Source: Hydractinia symbiolongicarpus (Eukaryota; Cnidaria; Hydrozoa; Anthoathecata; Hydractiniidae). From it: 60,000 nucleotides of DNA. Location of the stretch: the NCBI RefSeq assembly GCF_029227915.1, contig NC_079880.1:20214501-20274500 (forward strand), given 5' to 3'. This document shows, piece after piece, positions 22,705-35,001 of this stretch (position 1 is the stretch's first letter; every line of letters begins with the position of its first letter). Under the pieces are notes generated by a model. That model was not told the DNA's origin. It saw nothing but the letters and a program-made list of their open reading frames with translations, and did no database searches. A program made the position numbers and the translations under genes.

Positions 22705-24448
22705 TTGTGTAAAAGTTAAATATATTAACATTTGTCAGGATGACAGGCATGCTATGGTTTCACCCTAAATATACTTGGCTTTTTGAGGCCTAATAATATT
22801 GAGAATTCTGCATATTTCGTATTAGTAATTGCCTAAAATTTTTAAAACACAATTTAGGAAAATTTAGGAAATAGGTTAATCACATGTCAAAACTTTTTTG
22901 ATTACATTCTCTTGATCCAATAAATTCATGTAATTTTTAAACATGATACTAACATAAGATAATATTTTATATCAATTACTAATTATAGAAATGTCAATTA
23001 TCTTCCAGTAATAGCCGATATCTAGGAGGTATGAGACCTAAAAAAATGGCAGGCAAATAGCAACAAAGATTTATTTAAAAAACTACGGTTTGTAACTTGT
23101 GATTGATCTACGAAATTCTTTTTGTTTTATTCTGTATGGCGTTGACTAATGTAAACTTATGCAAGTATTAAATTTCATACGAGCGCAAAGTCAGAGGACG
23201 GTTACAGGTATCGATATAAATTAATTCTTGCATAAATTTTCATGTGGCCTAAAAATAAAAACCCAAAGCTGATGTTACTATTCATATATACCATGTGTAT
23301 ACTAAGACGGAACATGTTTCGTGAGCAACTCTCAGAATAATCTTCTGACATGAAAATAAAGAAGAGTTTCGTTTTTTATTAATTATAAAAACATGTTCAA
23401 AAATAAGTTTGTTTACAATTTTCTGCAATTTGACTAATCATATTTTAAGGGACTGGCACATAGTAGGAATGTTTTCTACTTTTCGTGTAACGATTTTTTT
23501 CGCTGCTACTTTCAACATATTCCGCAATGTTATTATTAAAACAAATTAAAACTTAAATTTTACCCCATGAGATTTATAGATCTATTTCTCAAAGCAAACA
23601 AACTTGGCACTTTTAATTAGACTTTATTGTGTGTTAAAATTCGTACAACGTACTTAAAACTGCCGCTAATATTCTCTAAGAAATCCTTATAATAAAAAAA
23701 ATATAAAAATTTTCGTTAGGATTTTCCTTAGACCTTGAAAATTTATTTCATCACAAGGAATTGTTCGGTAAGTTTCGGACCTGTGATTAATTCGGTTTCC
23801 TGATTGTTTCGAATTTGGATAAGTCGTGTTTGCGGCAATTTTTGGTGTTTTTCATGCGAATTATGTAACAACCGGAAAATATGTTAAATAACATTATTTT
23901 ATTGTCAAACAGAATGTTAAAATTCACTCTAGAACTAACATAATTAAATTTTAACCAGATAGCGGTATTTTGCACAAATTTCAAGCTTCCGATGACATTA
24001 CAGAAAAGTACTGACATAGGCAAAAATTATTACTGCCATTTTGTTTTTTACATGACGTACTCTTAGTATACCAAATTTAATTTATTTTGAACAAGCCTTT
24101 CAAAAGTTATGGAGGGGGAAGGGGGAAAGGAATCACCCACCTTGGTTATATGCTCGAAAAAATACGGACCGCATAGGGCTAACACACAATAAAATTTTTA
24201 CAACACCTTAAAATTGTGAATGCTGGACAGGGTTTGCATAAAAAACATGCCTGTTTTCTTACAAAATAATATATTTTAAGTTTTCACTATACACTGTGGG
24301 AAAACGCAAAATTAAAAAAAATCTTTTAGCACAAATTCTTGCTTCCATTTAAAATACGGAAAAATTTTTACTTTAACCAACAATAAATATACATATATGT
24401 TATAAAGATAAATATGGTACACTATTAAAAAAAACAACAACATTAAAT
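22705..24448. other. No gene recognised
   Basis: AT-rich intergenic sequence. The 78-codon ORF at 23787-24023 shows no domain. Nothing else supported. Confidence 0.4.
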
Positions 24449-24699
24449 TCAAGCCATTTCCATTTTGGATTTTCTTTCTCTGAACTCCTGCTGCCTGATA
24501 ACAGATTCCATCATTTTTCCTACCAAATATGTGATGGTTCCGTAAAATATAAAGCGGAAAACAATAATACCAACAGACAGCCCTATAGTGACTGCATCCA
24601 TCTTTACAATAGCGAATCCTGAGATTAACGCTGTTGTATCAGTGATGTAATTCAATGATGCTAATGCTTGTCGATGGAAATGAGTGCCAATAACTGAAC
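24449..24699 (-). CDS. Terminal exon of an unidentified membrane protein
   Basis: The frame is open from an acceptor ('aacatttag', exon from 24699) to the stop at 24449, about 82 codons. It encodes 'THFHRQALASLNYITDTTAL', then a segment of about 25 hydrophobic residues ('VTIGLSVGIIVFRFIFYGTI'), and ends in a short charged tail ('QQEFRERKSKMEMA'). A membrane helix followed by a short basic/acidic tail is typical of the last exon of a polytopic transporter. The 'GLIVGFR..AYL'-like pattern loosely recalls ABCG half-transporters, but this is weak. No upstream exons were found by eye. The SINE just upstream would lie in the preceding intron. Confidence 0.4.
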
Positions 24700-24810
24700 C
24701 TAAATGTTAAGAACACGTAAGTTAAAAGATGCCTTTCCTAGTTATTAAAAAAGAAACATTTAAGTAACGCGGCTATAAACTGCGATGAATTTTTTTTTTA
24801 CATTTTGAAT

Positions 24811-25140
24811 TTTACATGGCTAGTCTCACAAATATCGAGGGATATACCCTGTCTATTATTTCCAGGAAGGGCCATGGGTTTGATGGGCAGTCCTGGAGTA
24901 CTTAATGCTCTCCTTGACCTACGCAAACTCAATTAGGGTAAGCGCTCTGCCAGATAACTCCCTGCAACATCCGACGGCCCACACGGTGCGCCATCTCCCC
25001 AATTTCCCTCACATGGCTTGGGTTAACGCGGGGCTATGGCAATATTTAATTGCCCATATTGAACCGCCGCCAAAGGGGAATTGAACCCCGATCTCCCGAA
25101 CAAAGTACGAGAGAGATAACCACTAATCTACGGCGCCATA
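24811..25140 (-). mobile_element. tRNA-derived SINE, copy 1
   Basis: About 330 bp, collinear with 32719-33046 over the whole length at clearly high identity. Reading the minus strand, it begins with a tRNA-like head ('GGCGCCGTAGATTAGTGGTT' as box A region; box B 'GGTTCAATTCC' around 25087-25077). After a conserved body with 'AAGCCATGTGAGGGAAAT' it ends in 'CTAGCCATGTAAAA' plus an A-rich tail. The head resembles tRNA-Asp/Glu from the anticodon stem through the T arm. It lies immediately upstream of the minus-strand exon at 24.7 kb. Confidence 0.85.
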
Positions 25141-27436
25141 CGAGCGACAATTTTTAAAAAAATTGAGAAAACGACCGTAATTTATCGCTAGGGACCAGAA
25201 TTTAGTTAAGATAGAGAATAATTCGAGTATAATTTTAGATAGCGGGACGGATTTTAGTTGGCGAGTCTGTAAATGCTAACGGAACAAAAAGGTTTTTGTG
25301 TTAGATAAAGGGATTCAACTGCGTATTTGTTAAAAGTTATACAGAAAGCCTTAACTAAAATGACACAGAGCGAAAAAGTTCGCATGAAAAGCCTATTGAA
25401 ATGTATTTTGTAGAAATAAACTTTCGCTATTAAGCCAGCTCCGATTTTTTGCTGGACCTCACTTTCGTGATTTTAAAGAAGTTACTTTCTTTAAAGTACA
25501 TAACTGAGCAGCCACAATAGGCATGTAGGACTTAGGATTTCCTAACTTTACAAGGTGAACCTAAACTTTATCACAATGAAACTTAGTTGTCATTGTCCAT
25601 TATCATTGTAGCCAAGCGGAAGAAAGTAATACAAGAGCGTTTATGTCTGACCTACGTAAAACTACCAATTTGTTTTGGAACCAAACACGCGATTCATTCT
25701 TTTTTATTTTCAGATATGCCAGTATGCAAGTTTTTACGTACTAACGGTAGATATGGTGAGTAGTTATTAAAGTAAAGCACTTTAAATTATTGTAAGATAT
25801 TTTCTGTGAACACGCATTTGAAACCCTTTCACTTGTGTGATCTGAAGTTGCATTGTTTGTGGACCATGTTTGTGTTAAAATATAGCCAATAATTCAGCTT
25901 TGTTGCTGCTTTAATTGGCACTCGCCACGCAAGAATATCGTATTACCGTTATAATTACATACTTTCTATAAACAAGCATTTGAAACAGACAGTTTTAAAT
26001 AACATTCGAAGTTACATGTAGCTAATAATTCCGCTTCGTACTCTCTCATTGGCATTACTGCTGTTTTAATGTTCTATTATTTATAATCAATATTTCAACA
26101 ACTGGAAGAATTTAAAAGTTTCTTTAGCGGACTAGGGACCAGTGTTTGTAACATGGATTTAAAATTGAATTCCCGAAAGAACGCAAATCTCGACTTACTA
26201 GCGATGTTTGGAACAAATTCGGGTACCACGTTAAAAAAGTCAAAACATCAATTTTTTTCTTCTTTAAATCTATGAAACTTATCACCCATTGGGAAACTCT
26301 TCTTTATCAACATAACCTTCATCACATGAATAATTACTTTTATTCTAGGTAATTAATGGAAATTTTAAAGATAATTGAGAAGGTTAACTCAACCTAAACT
26401 CGTGTAAGAAAAGCACTCGTGGCATACAATAATTTGTACCTGTCTCTATGTAATAAAAACAAACAAATTGAAATTTACACTTGAATCCAATTAAAACAGC
26501 TGTCGCGCAATCACTTCGCAATGTTGTCACGTTTTGTGAGGATGAATTAGTTCAAAAATAAAAGATTAAAATGCATTTAAATAATGTTAGAACACTTAGG
26601 AGTATCGTATGATTGTTTTAAATGCGTACTACTGTAATTTACTGTTCATTGAGTTGAACTGGCAAACGCTGGCCGCCAACAGGATGCTGTAATATGGATG
26701 AATTACTGCTAAAAGCAATTAACTCATTTTAGTCTTTCCTTTTCTCTGTAAATATGTACAATTCTTAACCTCGCCGGGTGGATGTCCGTGTTGGTAAAGG
26801 TTAAAGAGCGTACTGGTCGCCTCGTATTTCCACAAAGTATCCATTTACAGACTAGAATAAAGGATGTCTGAGGTCATTCTTTATTTTTAGAGACTCCGTG
26901 TTTTGGGTTTTTTTTTGCACCTACGTCATGCTCATTTTTAAAGGCGTGTTATCATTGGTAATAAAAGACAGCAGCAAGCTACAAGCTGCAATGATATTGC
27001 TTGTTTTAAGACGAGTGGTGAAATTTTCAGTGTGTAAGAAAATAAGAATATTTAGTTCCGCTCTCCTCTTATGCCCCAAGCTAAATACAGCTATGTAAAC
27101 ACCAAGTAAAGGAAGGAAAAACAAATTGCTACTTATACGGCTGTTACAAAAGAACTGTTAGTTTTGACTTTTCTTTTGGAAGCATTTTAAATATAAAGAA
27201 GAAAACTAAACTGAGTGTTCTAAACTGAGTGTTTCTAAATCTGAAAATGGTCAAGTTATTAATTCACAATAAAATTTAGTTGTTTGCTCTTGGGTACACT
27301 TGCCACGAGCAAGGGCTCCTACTTAAATAAATGGGTACTTATTTAGATAGAAGAGTTTAGTTAAAAAAAAATTACCTTAGCTCAACCTTCAAGTTAATGC
27401 AAAAAAACTAGGTTATTCTTTATGCGTTTACTAAGC
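25141..27436. other. No gene recognised
   Basis: Several short ORFs without domains; the overlapping 66- and 67-codon ORFs near 26.9-27.1 kb are opposite-strand shadows of each other. Exons of the gene ending at 24449 could hide here, but I could not pick any. Confidence 0.35.
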
Positions 27437-27439
27437 TAA

Positions 27440-27876
27440 TACCCCATTTACACCTAAACATGTTTTAATTTGCTTTTATAAAACCATGCTTTATTTATAC
27501 CCGTTTATACAGTAAAGCCTGCTTTAATGAAGACAGTTTAAATAAACCTAGTCTGAATAAAACGACCTGTCGAGGTTGTTTTATTCGTGTTCTATCGAAA
27601 ACCATGTTTAAACATAAACAAAATGGCCGATCGCTGGTGTTGTTCTTAACATTAGAAGACAAGTGAAGATATTAATATAATCAACACATTGGCAGATAAA
27701 TGGGCATATTAATATAATCAACTCATATTCGAATTAATTATTATTCAGAAGAAAGCCTTTGGTGTATTTTACGCTAGTCCAACTAATATAATGGTTATGC
27801 ACATCAGGAGCAGTAGCTAGCTACACACTCATGTCCACTTTAATTTGAACTAGTTCTGTTACGTGTGAATGGGGTA
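27440..27876. mobile_element. MITE with TIRs and TAA duplication (PIF/Harbinger-type)
   Basis: 437 bp. The left end 'TACCCCATTTACACCTAAAC' and the reverse complement of the right end 'TACCCCATTCACACGTAAC' match over most of 20 bp. The element is flanked by TAA on both sides (27437-27439 and 27877-27879). A 3-bp TWA target duplication with such TIRs is characteristic of the PIF/Harbinger superfamily. There is no coding capacity, so it would depend on a transposase supplied elsewhere. Confidence 0.8.
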
Positions 27877-27879
27877 TAA

Positions 27880-30800
27880 GAGTAACGATTTTTTATAAAA
27901 ATGCCCAATTTTGAATGCTGTATAAAAATATATATTCATGGTAAAAATGAAGACACCGAATAAATGTTTTGGAATATTTGCGTACATACTTCAAGAATTG
28001 CTAAGGAAGAGACAATGACGTAAATGAACAAACGTTTGGAAAGGATATTTAGAAAGCCATAGTATAATTACCATGGAGCCAGTCACCCTTCTTGCACTTT
28101 GGCAGACAGAACAAATTTTAACTCTTTATCACTTCCCTTGGTGCATGTGAAAACACATTCATGTTTAAGGAAACAGCTAAAGAGACGTCCTCAAGTGGTA
28201 TTTTTATTGTTTAAATGAGATAATAATAGTGAGGCTACGAATTAGTAGCGTGATAAGTAACGTTGATTTTCCACTGAATACATTGGGACGTACACAGGTA
28301 CGGGAGAAAAAACATTGTTAAAACATTGAAAAGAACTGTAAATTGTTATTGGAAAGACAATATTTTAAATCTTTATTCGACAACGAGTGTATGCGGCACA
28401 AGGGTTGTTGCTTAGATTTCATTTTTAACACAAAATCACAATAACTAATGCGTAAGAAAATGATATATCTTTTAATAATGCAACTTAGTTATGTTAAATG
28501 AAAAATGTTTAAAATAGGAAATGTAAACAAAGAAAAAATTGACATTGGATGTTTTACCTTAATCTCCAACATTCGTCCTACTGCGATGCCGTTGCATTGT
28601 CCACATTTTCCCTATTTTCTGTTTCGACTTGTAATTTTTTTGATTTTATGAACTTATCCAATAAATTAATATTTACCGATTGTTTATTATATTTTTAATT
28701 TTAATATACATTTTTAGGTAGTGAATAAATATAAAACGAAATTGCATATTTTATTCTATATGTCACATTTTGTTATACATACGGAGTCTTCGGCATTATA
28801 CAAAGCATAGTCACGGTGTCAATGCTCGGATATGTACATCTGAATTACTATAAGAACTTGCATATTTAGTTGCCTAAAAGGTTCCACTGCCATAATACAT
28901 TGTTTATAATTAAATGCAATAAATGCAAAATAATTGTATATTCTTGTACAAGATATTGTACAGATGTAACCACGACATACAATATATTGTGACTTCGAAG
29001 CTTACAATTTTTTTTTAATCATATCAGTTTAATATGAAGTAACGCTTCCCACTGGATTAATATAAAAATAATTGAATACTTTTTTGTTTACTCATTTAAG
29101 CATTATCGCAACAAACGAGTGAACTATTTATGTCTCCACAATTAATTGTATAATATTGCATACAATATATTATAGCAGTGGATACTACCCTTAAAACCTT
29201 GATACACAGACCTAAAAGTGAAATACTTTAATTTTTGATAGTTATAAAGGTATATTATATAGCTTGAGGTCGGTTCCCACCAGGCGTCTAACTGGTATTA
29301 ATAACTACCTGTATGGTAAACGCCTCAATTAGACGCTGATCTGAAAAATACCTGCCGACATTCACACTAGAAGCAAATTTTGGCGGTAAAACGTTTTTTG
29401 TCCATACATTGTGCAAAGATTATGAAAAAAACATGCCTTAATTTGTAGATATTTAAGTCTGTTGCGTGTCGTCAAAAACGCTCAAGCAAATAATTCCGGA
29501 CATCCAGTTAAACCTCTCACATCTTCGTTTTGTTTTTTAAGTAAAAACAATTTTTTAGATGTTTTAACGTCTTTCTTTTTGTTGCGAAGCAAAGCGATTT
29601 TATTTTCATTGATACTCTTACACGAATAAATTAGCTATTCAGTTGTTACAACGGTTGATTTCAAACATGACATATGCAATTAGAGCCAATTATTTAGGTG
29701 ATTCAAGTAAAATGGGATATTTTTAGCCGTTTACTTCACACGCAGTTGCCGGTTCACTAAACTTTGATTGTAGGATGATGTTCCAATAACTAAATTTAAA
29801 TTTTTAAGTTTTAGTCACAGCTACATTTTATTCACAGTTATTCAGATTTGTTTCTTCAGCTAACAAGATGATTAAATGTGCTATATTTTTATTTCATCTA
29901 CTATCCGCAAATGAGCGATTTCCTTACTGATTCCACCAATGAGAATTTGCAGTGAATAATCAAAAAAGGGTCATGATATAATTAACAAATCGAATAATTT
30001 ACTCGATCTAAGCTGTCAAATTTCAAAATAACTCCTTCAAGCACAGTTCACAAACATTGTGGTGTTATAAGTTTTGAATGCTTTATGGCAGTCATATAAG
30101 TGGAAAAAAACAACATTAGTCGAACACAAAGGTTCGTGTTATCTCTCACATTTGATACAATTTCGAGTATCTTTACATTCTTTGATTTAGGAAGCCAAAA
30201 TAGTTCTCGGAAATCCGTTCCATCACTAAGAAAAGACCTTTTTGAAACTGTACAACTACATAAATATTTACGATATAAACATGGCAATAAAAGTTATTTT
30301 AAACTTTTTACGAACTTCAAGGTAAAATGTTTTGCTCAGTTTACTTAAATAATGTTAATGGTCTGGATTTTGCAAGCAGATAAAACTGGCTTTCAGGCAT
30401 TCCGATTATTGCTCTTAACAACGGATCAGTAAGGACTAGTGTTGTCTGTGGTGAAGAACGGTGGATAAAATTGAAACAAGCACGAGATATAAACTTCAAG
30501 AACAATTATATGTTATGTTTACAACACATTAAAAACAACATTTGATAGAAACAGCTGTAATGTCAAGTATATTAAACCACCCAGGTTCCAATATTCTTCA
30601 TAGAAGTTTCTTTAACATAGCAAGTTAAATACCTACATTGTTTATACCTTGACACTGCATCTAATTTTATTAAAATACAGGTTTTCTTTCATTTTCATTC
30701 ATTCAACTCATATTGGGTTTTGCTGGCTAACCAAACAATTGCTTGCTTTGCTTTTGATTTGCTTGGCTAACCAAACAATTTAATTCAATATTCGTTGTAA

Positions 30801-31440
30801 CTAAATTAATTCTGATCAGTACAATGTTCTATTTCCATGGCTAATTGTATGGAAACATCTAGATTTTATTTGGCAGCATGTTAACACCAGACAGGCTATG
30901 CATGATGTTACTCTCTAATTACAAAATTCGATACGTTGTCTGCTAATCTGTTATGTGTGGAGATTTGTACCTGTAACTGTAACTTGAATTTCTTCAATTC
31001 TTTAAACCCTTCGTTGTCAGTTTTACTTCTTACAAGCATTATATTGCGTAAGTTATATTCTTGATCAACTGTCCCGTCACTACAAAAGAAATCTTTATGA
31101 TCTATATGTATACAGCTATGTATGTATACGCACTATTCACAATGTCCAGGTCACGCCGCTGTCAGTCAAGTGATAAACTGGATAAAGCATTGCTTTCAAG
31201 AAATTGTTGCTAACAACACAAAACACAAAACTAAATGCAGAGTTGAAAAGTAAGAAACTATCTATAATACAAAAGCAAGATAGACTTAGAATTTCCATGG
31301 ACAGAGGACGACTAACTGACAATCAAAAAAACAACTAGTTGCAATTGCAGTATCTAACTTAGTGAAAAAAATCCTTTAAGAAATAAGAATGTGATTTGAG
31401 GAAAAAAGAAAGGTTTAAAGTATCCAGAATGTCAGTTTCT
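27880..31440. other. No gene recognised; short direct repeat
   Basis: ORFs near 30.0-30.35 kb overlap each other on opposite strands and have no domain. A direct repeat 'ggctaaccaaacaatt' occurs twice about 40 bp apart (30725 and 30764). No RNA gene or ordered element could be supported. Confidence 0.4.
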
Positions 31441-31833
31441 GTAACTAATCATGCGGTCTTGTTGTTATTCTAAGGTTTGACATTTTTGAATTGATCTATA
31501 TTCATGCTCTTTTTCAAAATAGTTTAAAACCTCCCTGATGAAGGTCAAATATTTTGCGTAATTTAAACATAATTTATAATTTATTATCTACAAAACACCT
31601 TTTTTCGAAGTTCTACTTGTCTAGATCTTGAAATCTATTATATCGTGCACATTTGCGTTTTGTTTATACCTTTAATGCAGAATTCAATGTTTTCTGGCAA
31701 ATTTGAGCGTTCTCTGTTCAGGCCTTTGCTTTGCTACATTACTACTGCTTTTTTCTAATTCTAACTACTGGGTTTTATATGAACGTAAAAACTCTGTACC
31801 ACAGAAAAGTAAAATATTTTACATATAGCAATA
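31441..31833 (+). repeat. Duplicated locus unit, left part (interrupted copy A)
   Basis: 31719-31833 ('aggcctttgctttgc...catatagcaata') aligns with 43483-43672 of the downstream copy B. 31445-31555 ('atcatgcgg..', 'caaaatag', 'gatgaaggtcaa') aligns with 43980-44085. The sequence stops matching exactly where the hAT-like transposon begins (31834) and resumes at 38098. The unit is non-coding and its original length is uncertain. Confidence 0.75.
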
Positions 31834-32350
31834 CAGGGGCGGATCCAAACCCCGTCAAATGGGTCAAAGGACGGGGTTTAAAAATAACAAGTATAGTTTA
31901 TCTAATTTTCAAATATTTAGTACTAACCAGTAATATTTGGGGCGTGTAATAATGTATTCATTTGAGCGCTCATCAATATAAAAATTAATAATATTGCCGC
32001 CGCTGCTGCTGCCGTGTGTATGGTCGCGCGGTGGTGGCGGTGGCGCGCGTGATGGCATCAGCTTCATTTTCGTTGCGAAGACAGGGCGCAAAGATGGCTA
32101 GACCTAATCTTTAATGGTGGATAGAAAAATATAGACTTTGTTCTGCAGGTTTTTGACGGAGCAATGAGGTTATTCTTAACTCTTATTGGTCTAGAGTGCC
32201 GGGTTTGCAGGAGAAGAACACCGGCAGGATTTGATTGGTCATTACAGAAGTTTTCTTAAGTTGTGGTTGGCTAAAAATCAATACCCTGCAAAAGCCAAAA
32301 TGCTCACGCTAGTCTTCATCTTCATATCTTCCTCAACATCATTGCTCAAC

Positions 32351-34169
32351 ATGGCGTTTAGTTCAGTGAGAGAAGATGTTTTGAAATTATTTCAAGACGA
32401 AGATTTGCAGAAATTGATTGAAATATTTAATATTTATTCTGAGAAATGGATAAATTCAAATAAAAATGTGTTTTTAAACACAGAAAAGCTTTATGTTGTA
32501 CCTTCTTGTGGAGAAATTGGTGTGAATGAAGATGCTTTGAAATATCTTCCTGCATCAGTTTCTTCCAAGAATTGTGTTGCATGGAGGTAAGATTTTATTT
32601 TCTGTAATTTCCATTTCTGATTATTGCTGACCATTTGTTACCATAGTAATTAAGTGTACATCACTATGTCATCACCATGAACTACTTATGGCTAGATAGA
32701 TAGATAGATGTGCATATTTTACATTGCTAGCCTCACAAATATTGAGGGATATACCCTGTCTATTATTTCTAGGAGGTGCCATGGCTTAGATGGAGAGTCC
32801 TAGAGTATTTAATGCTCATTTTGAGCGACGCAGACCCAATTAGGGCCCGCGCTCTACTAGACAACTCCCGGCAACATCCAACGGCCCACACAGTGTGCCA
32901 TCTTCCCAATTTCCCTCACATGGCTTGGGTTAACCTGGGGCTATGGTAACATTCACTCGCCCATGTTGAATCGCCGTCAAGAGGAATCGAACCCCGGTCT
33001 CCCGCACAGAGTACGAGAGCTATAACCACTAATCTACGGCGCCATATAATAAGCTAGCTAGCTACATGTATTCGTGGTTTTTGTTTTGATTATTACTTTT
33101 GGAGAGCTAGCAACCGTATCTATGGTAGCTAGCTGGCATGTGTGTGTGGAATTAATAATGGTTTTGATTCTTTTCAAAATGTTAAAACTTAGTGTCTTTG
33201 CTCTGAGGAGTGAATTCTCTTTAATTTCTCTAAGAAATATTTATTTATTTTTCACTGTTTAGGTCCGAATCATCTGGAAATTGCTTGTTTAGCTCCATAT
33301 CCTTATGTCTGGTAGGTGATAATAGTTTGACGCAACAGTTAAGGCTACTTGCTTGCATTGAACTTTTTGTCAATTCTGAGTATTATAGTTCTCACCCCAA
33401 TTTATTTGTTGACAAATATCCATCTTTAAGTCCATCAAATATTTTAGCAATGTCAGTATCTCATGCTGCTGTTGATACTAATTTTAAGGCTGCTGAACTT
33501 GTCAAAGCTGAGGCTACTTTTTGTTTGAAAAACATGAACCAGTGGTCTGGTTTTCTCTTTGTTTTGTCATTGTCTTCTATAAGTCAACGAAATATTATGT
33601 GTTATTATCCTGATTGTGGTCCTCTCAAATACAAAGAAATATTCAATAAAAAGGTTTTTCCACGTGTGCCAAAGGTTGATGAAACTTGCTTCCATATTTT
33701 GTTTTGTTATGAAGGTTATCTCATTTCAGATCTTACTTTTAAACATAATCACTATGTGCCACTTTTATTTACTTCTAAGGAATTAATTTATAAGCCTCTA
33801 TTTAAAAAGAAATGTATGTCTACCAATGTTTCTGGATTCTTTCAAAAGAAAATTGATTTTAAACCTGTCACCAAGAATAAGCTTATTTTACCAAAGGTAT
33901 CTCTTCCTCAGCAATTGCCTACATCAAGTCAGGATCCCCAAGCAATAATAAAAGGTACTAATAATACACCTTCAAGCAACATTTCAAATCCTTCTACTTC
34001 TTCTGTATCTAATGTTTTTAGTAATCTTTTACAAAATAGTAGTAGCAATGAACCTAATTTTTTTCCAAACAATAATAAATCAGTCATAACATCAAAAATA
34101 GTTGATTCCCTTCCAGGGTCGGATGGAGGTATAAGCAAGATAAGCGCGCGCATACTTTCAAAAACGTAG
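32351..34169 (+). CDS. OTU-fold protein 1 (two exons)
   Basis: Exons 32351-32586 and 33263-34169 (donor AG|GTAAGA, acceptor CTGTTTAG|G, phase 2), about 380 residues. I start at the ATG giving 'MAFSSVREDVLKLF'; upstream ATGs in frame give a longer hydrophobic leader. Across the junction the protein reads 'SESSGNCLFSSISLCLVGD', the OTU cysteine-protease loop with the nucleophile Cys but with Ser where 'G-D-G-N-C' normally has Asp. Near its C-terminal end 'KHNHYVPL' matches the catalytic-His strand of OTU enzymes. OTU proteins usually cut ubiquitin chains. In transposons their role is not established. A Ser/Asn-rich tail follows. The intron contains SINE copy 2. Confidence 0.65.
32719..33046 (-). 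mobile_element. tRNA-derived SINE, copy 2
   Basis: Same family and orientation as 24811-25140. The head (from 33046 downwards) contains 'GTAGATTAGTGGTTATAGC' and box B 'GGTTCGATTCC' (about 32994-32984). The 3' end 'CTAGCAATGTAAAA' is followed by a (TCTA)n-like tail at 32693-32709. It sits in the intron of OTU gene 1 (32587-33262), so it inserted after, or arrived with, the transposon. Confidence 0.85.
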
Positions 34170-35001
34170 AGAAAAAGCCCGCGCGCGTCTCGTGTGTAGT
34201 TTTCCTTGCATTATTTAGGAAGTCTGGTAAGAAAGTTGTGTTTTTGCTTATTGCGCTTATTCAGTTTCCTAAACAAAGTAGATAGATAGTACTCTGAGGA
34301 AGCGAAACGAAAAGCAACTTTGCTTTCTCGCTTATTAAAAAATAAGCAAGTAAGCGTATCAAAGTTGATATATTTGCTTTTTTGCATGGAGGGAATGCGG
34401 GGATGAAAAACTACTTTGCTATCGCGTATAAGCAAATAAGCAAAAAAAAGGTAGACAGAATTTCTCAACCTTAACAATATTAATGCAAACATAAGTCCAC
34501 TTTGTTCGTGTATATAAGCAATCAACCGAAGATGGACGGAGGTACTGTGGTACTTTGGGGTTTCTGGATGTCTTTTCACTATTTCTTATGAATTTTAAGT
34601 ACCCAGTGTGTAGTTGTATGTAGTTCCCTGACCTAAAATATCAGATTTAGTTTTTGACTCAGGAAGATTATTCTAGGTTACCTAGTTCCTCTCGGCAAAA
34701 ATATCTCTAGTGAATGAGATACTTATTTATTATTCACAACGCCACTAGTTGAGAATGTGTGTAAACTAAGTTTTCCCACTGGTTCTGTTCTGTATGAAAT
34801 TTCTGGTGCTATATTTTGTGAAAAAATGAGTTTGTGTAGCTACTGCTTTGTCTTGTGTTATTGTTATACTCAAACCTCCCCACCACACAAATAAATACAT
34901 CAAATGAAAAGTTGAGGTAGAATACACTCAAAAATATTCTCAAGTGTTCATATGATGCTTCATTTGTTATTTTATACATAATAGCAAGGATACACTAGTA
35001 G
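34170..35001. other. Transposon interior without a clear gene
   Basis: A 122-codon minus-strand ORF (34211-34579) is rich in Leu, Phe and Arg and overlaps A/T-rich 'aataagca'-type motifs. No domain was recognised and I do not call it a gene. Confidence 0.35.

Noticed and set aside
24811-25140. Possible true tRNA gene at the SINE head
   Set aside because: The acceptor ends do not pair properly and the sequence continues into a body shared with a second copy, so it is a SINE.
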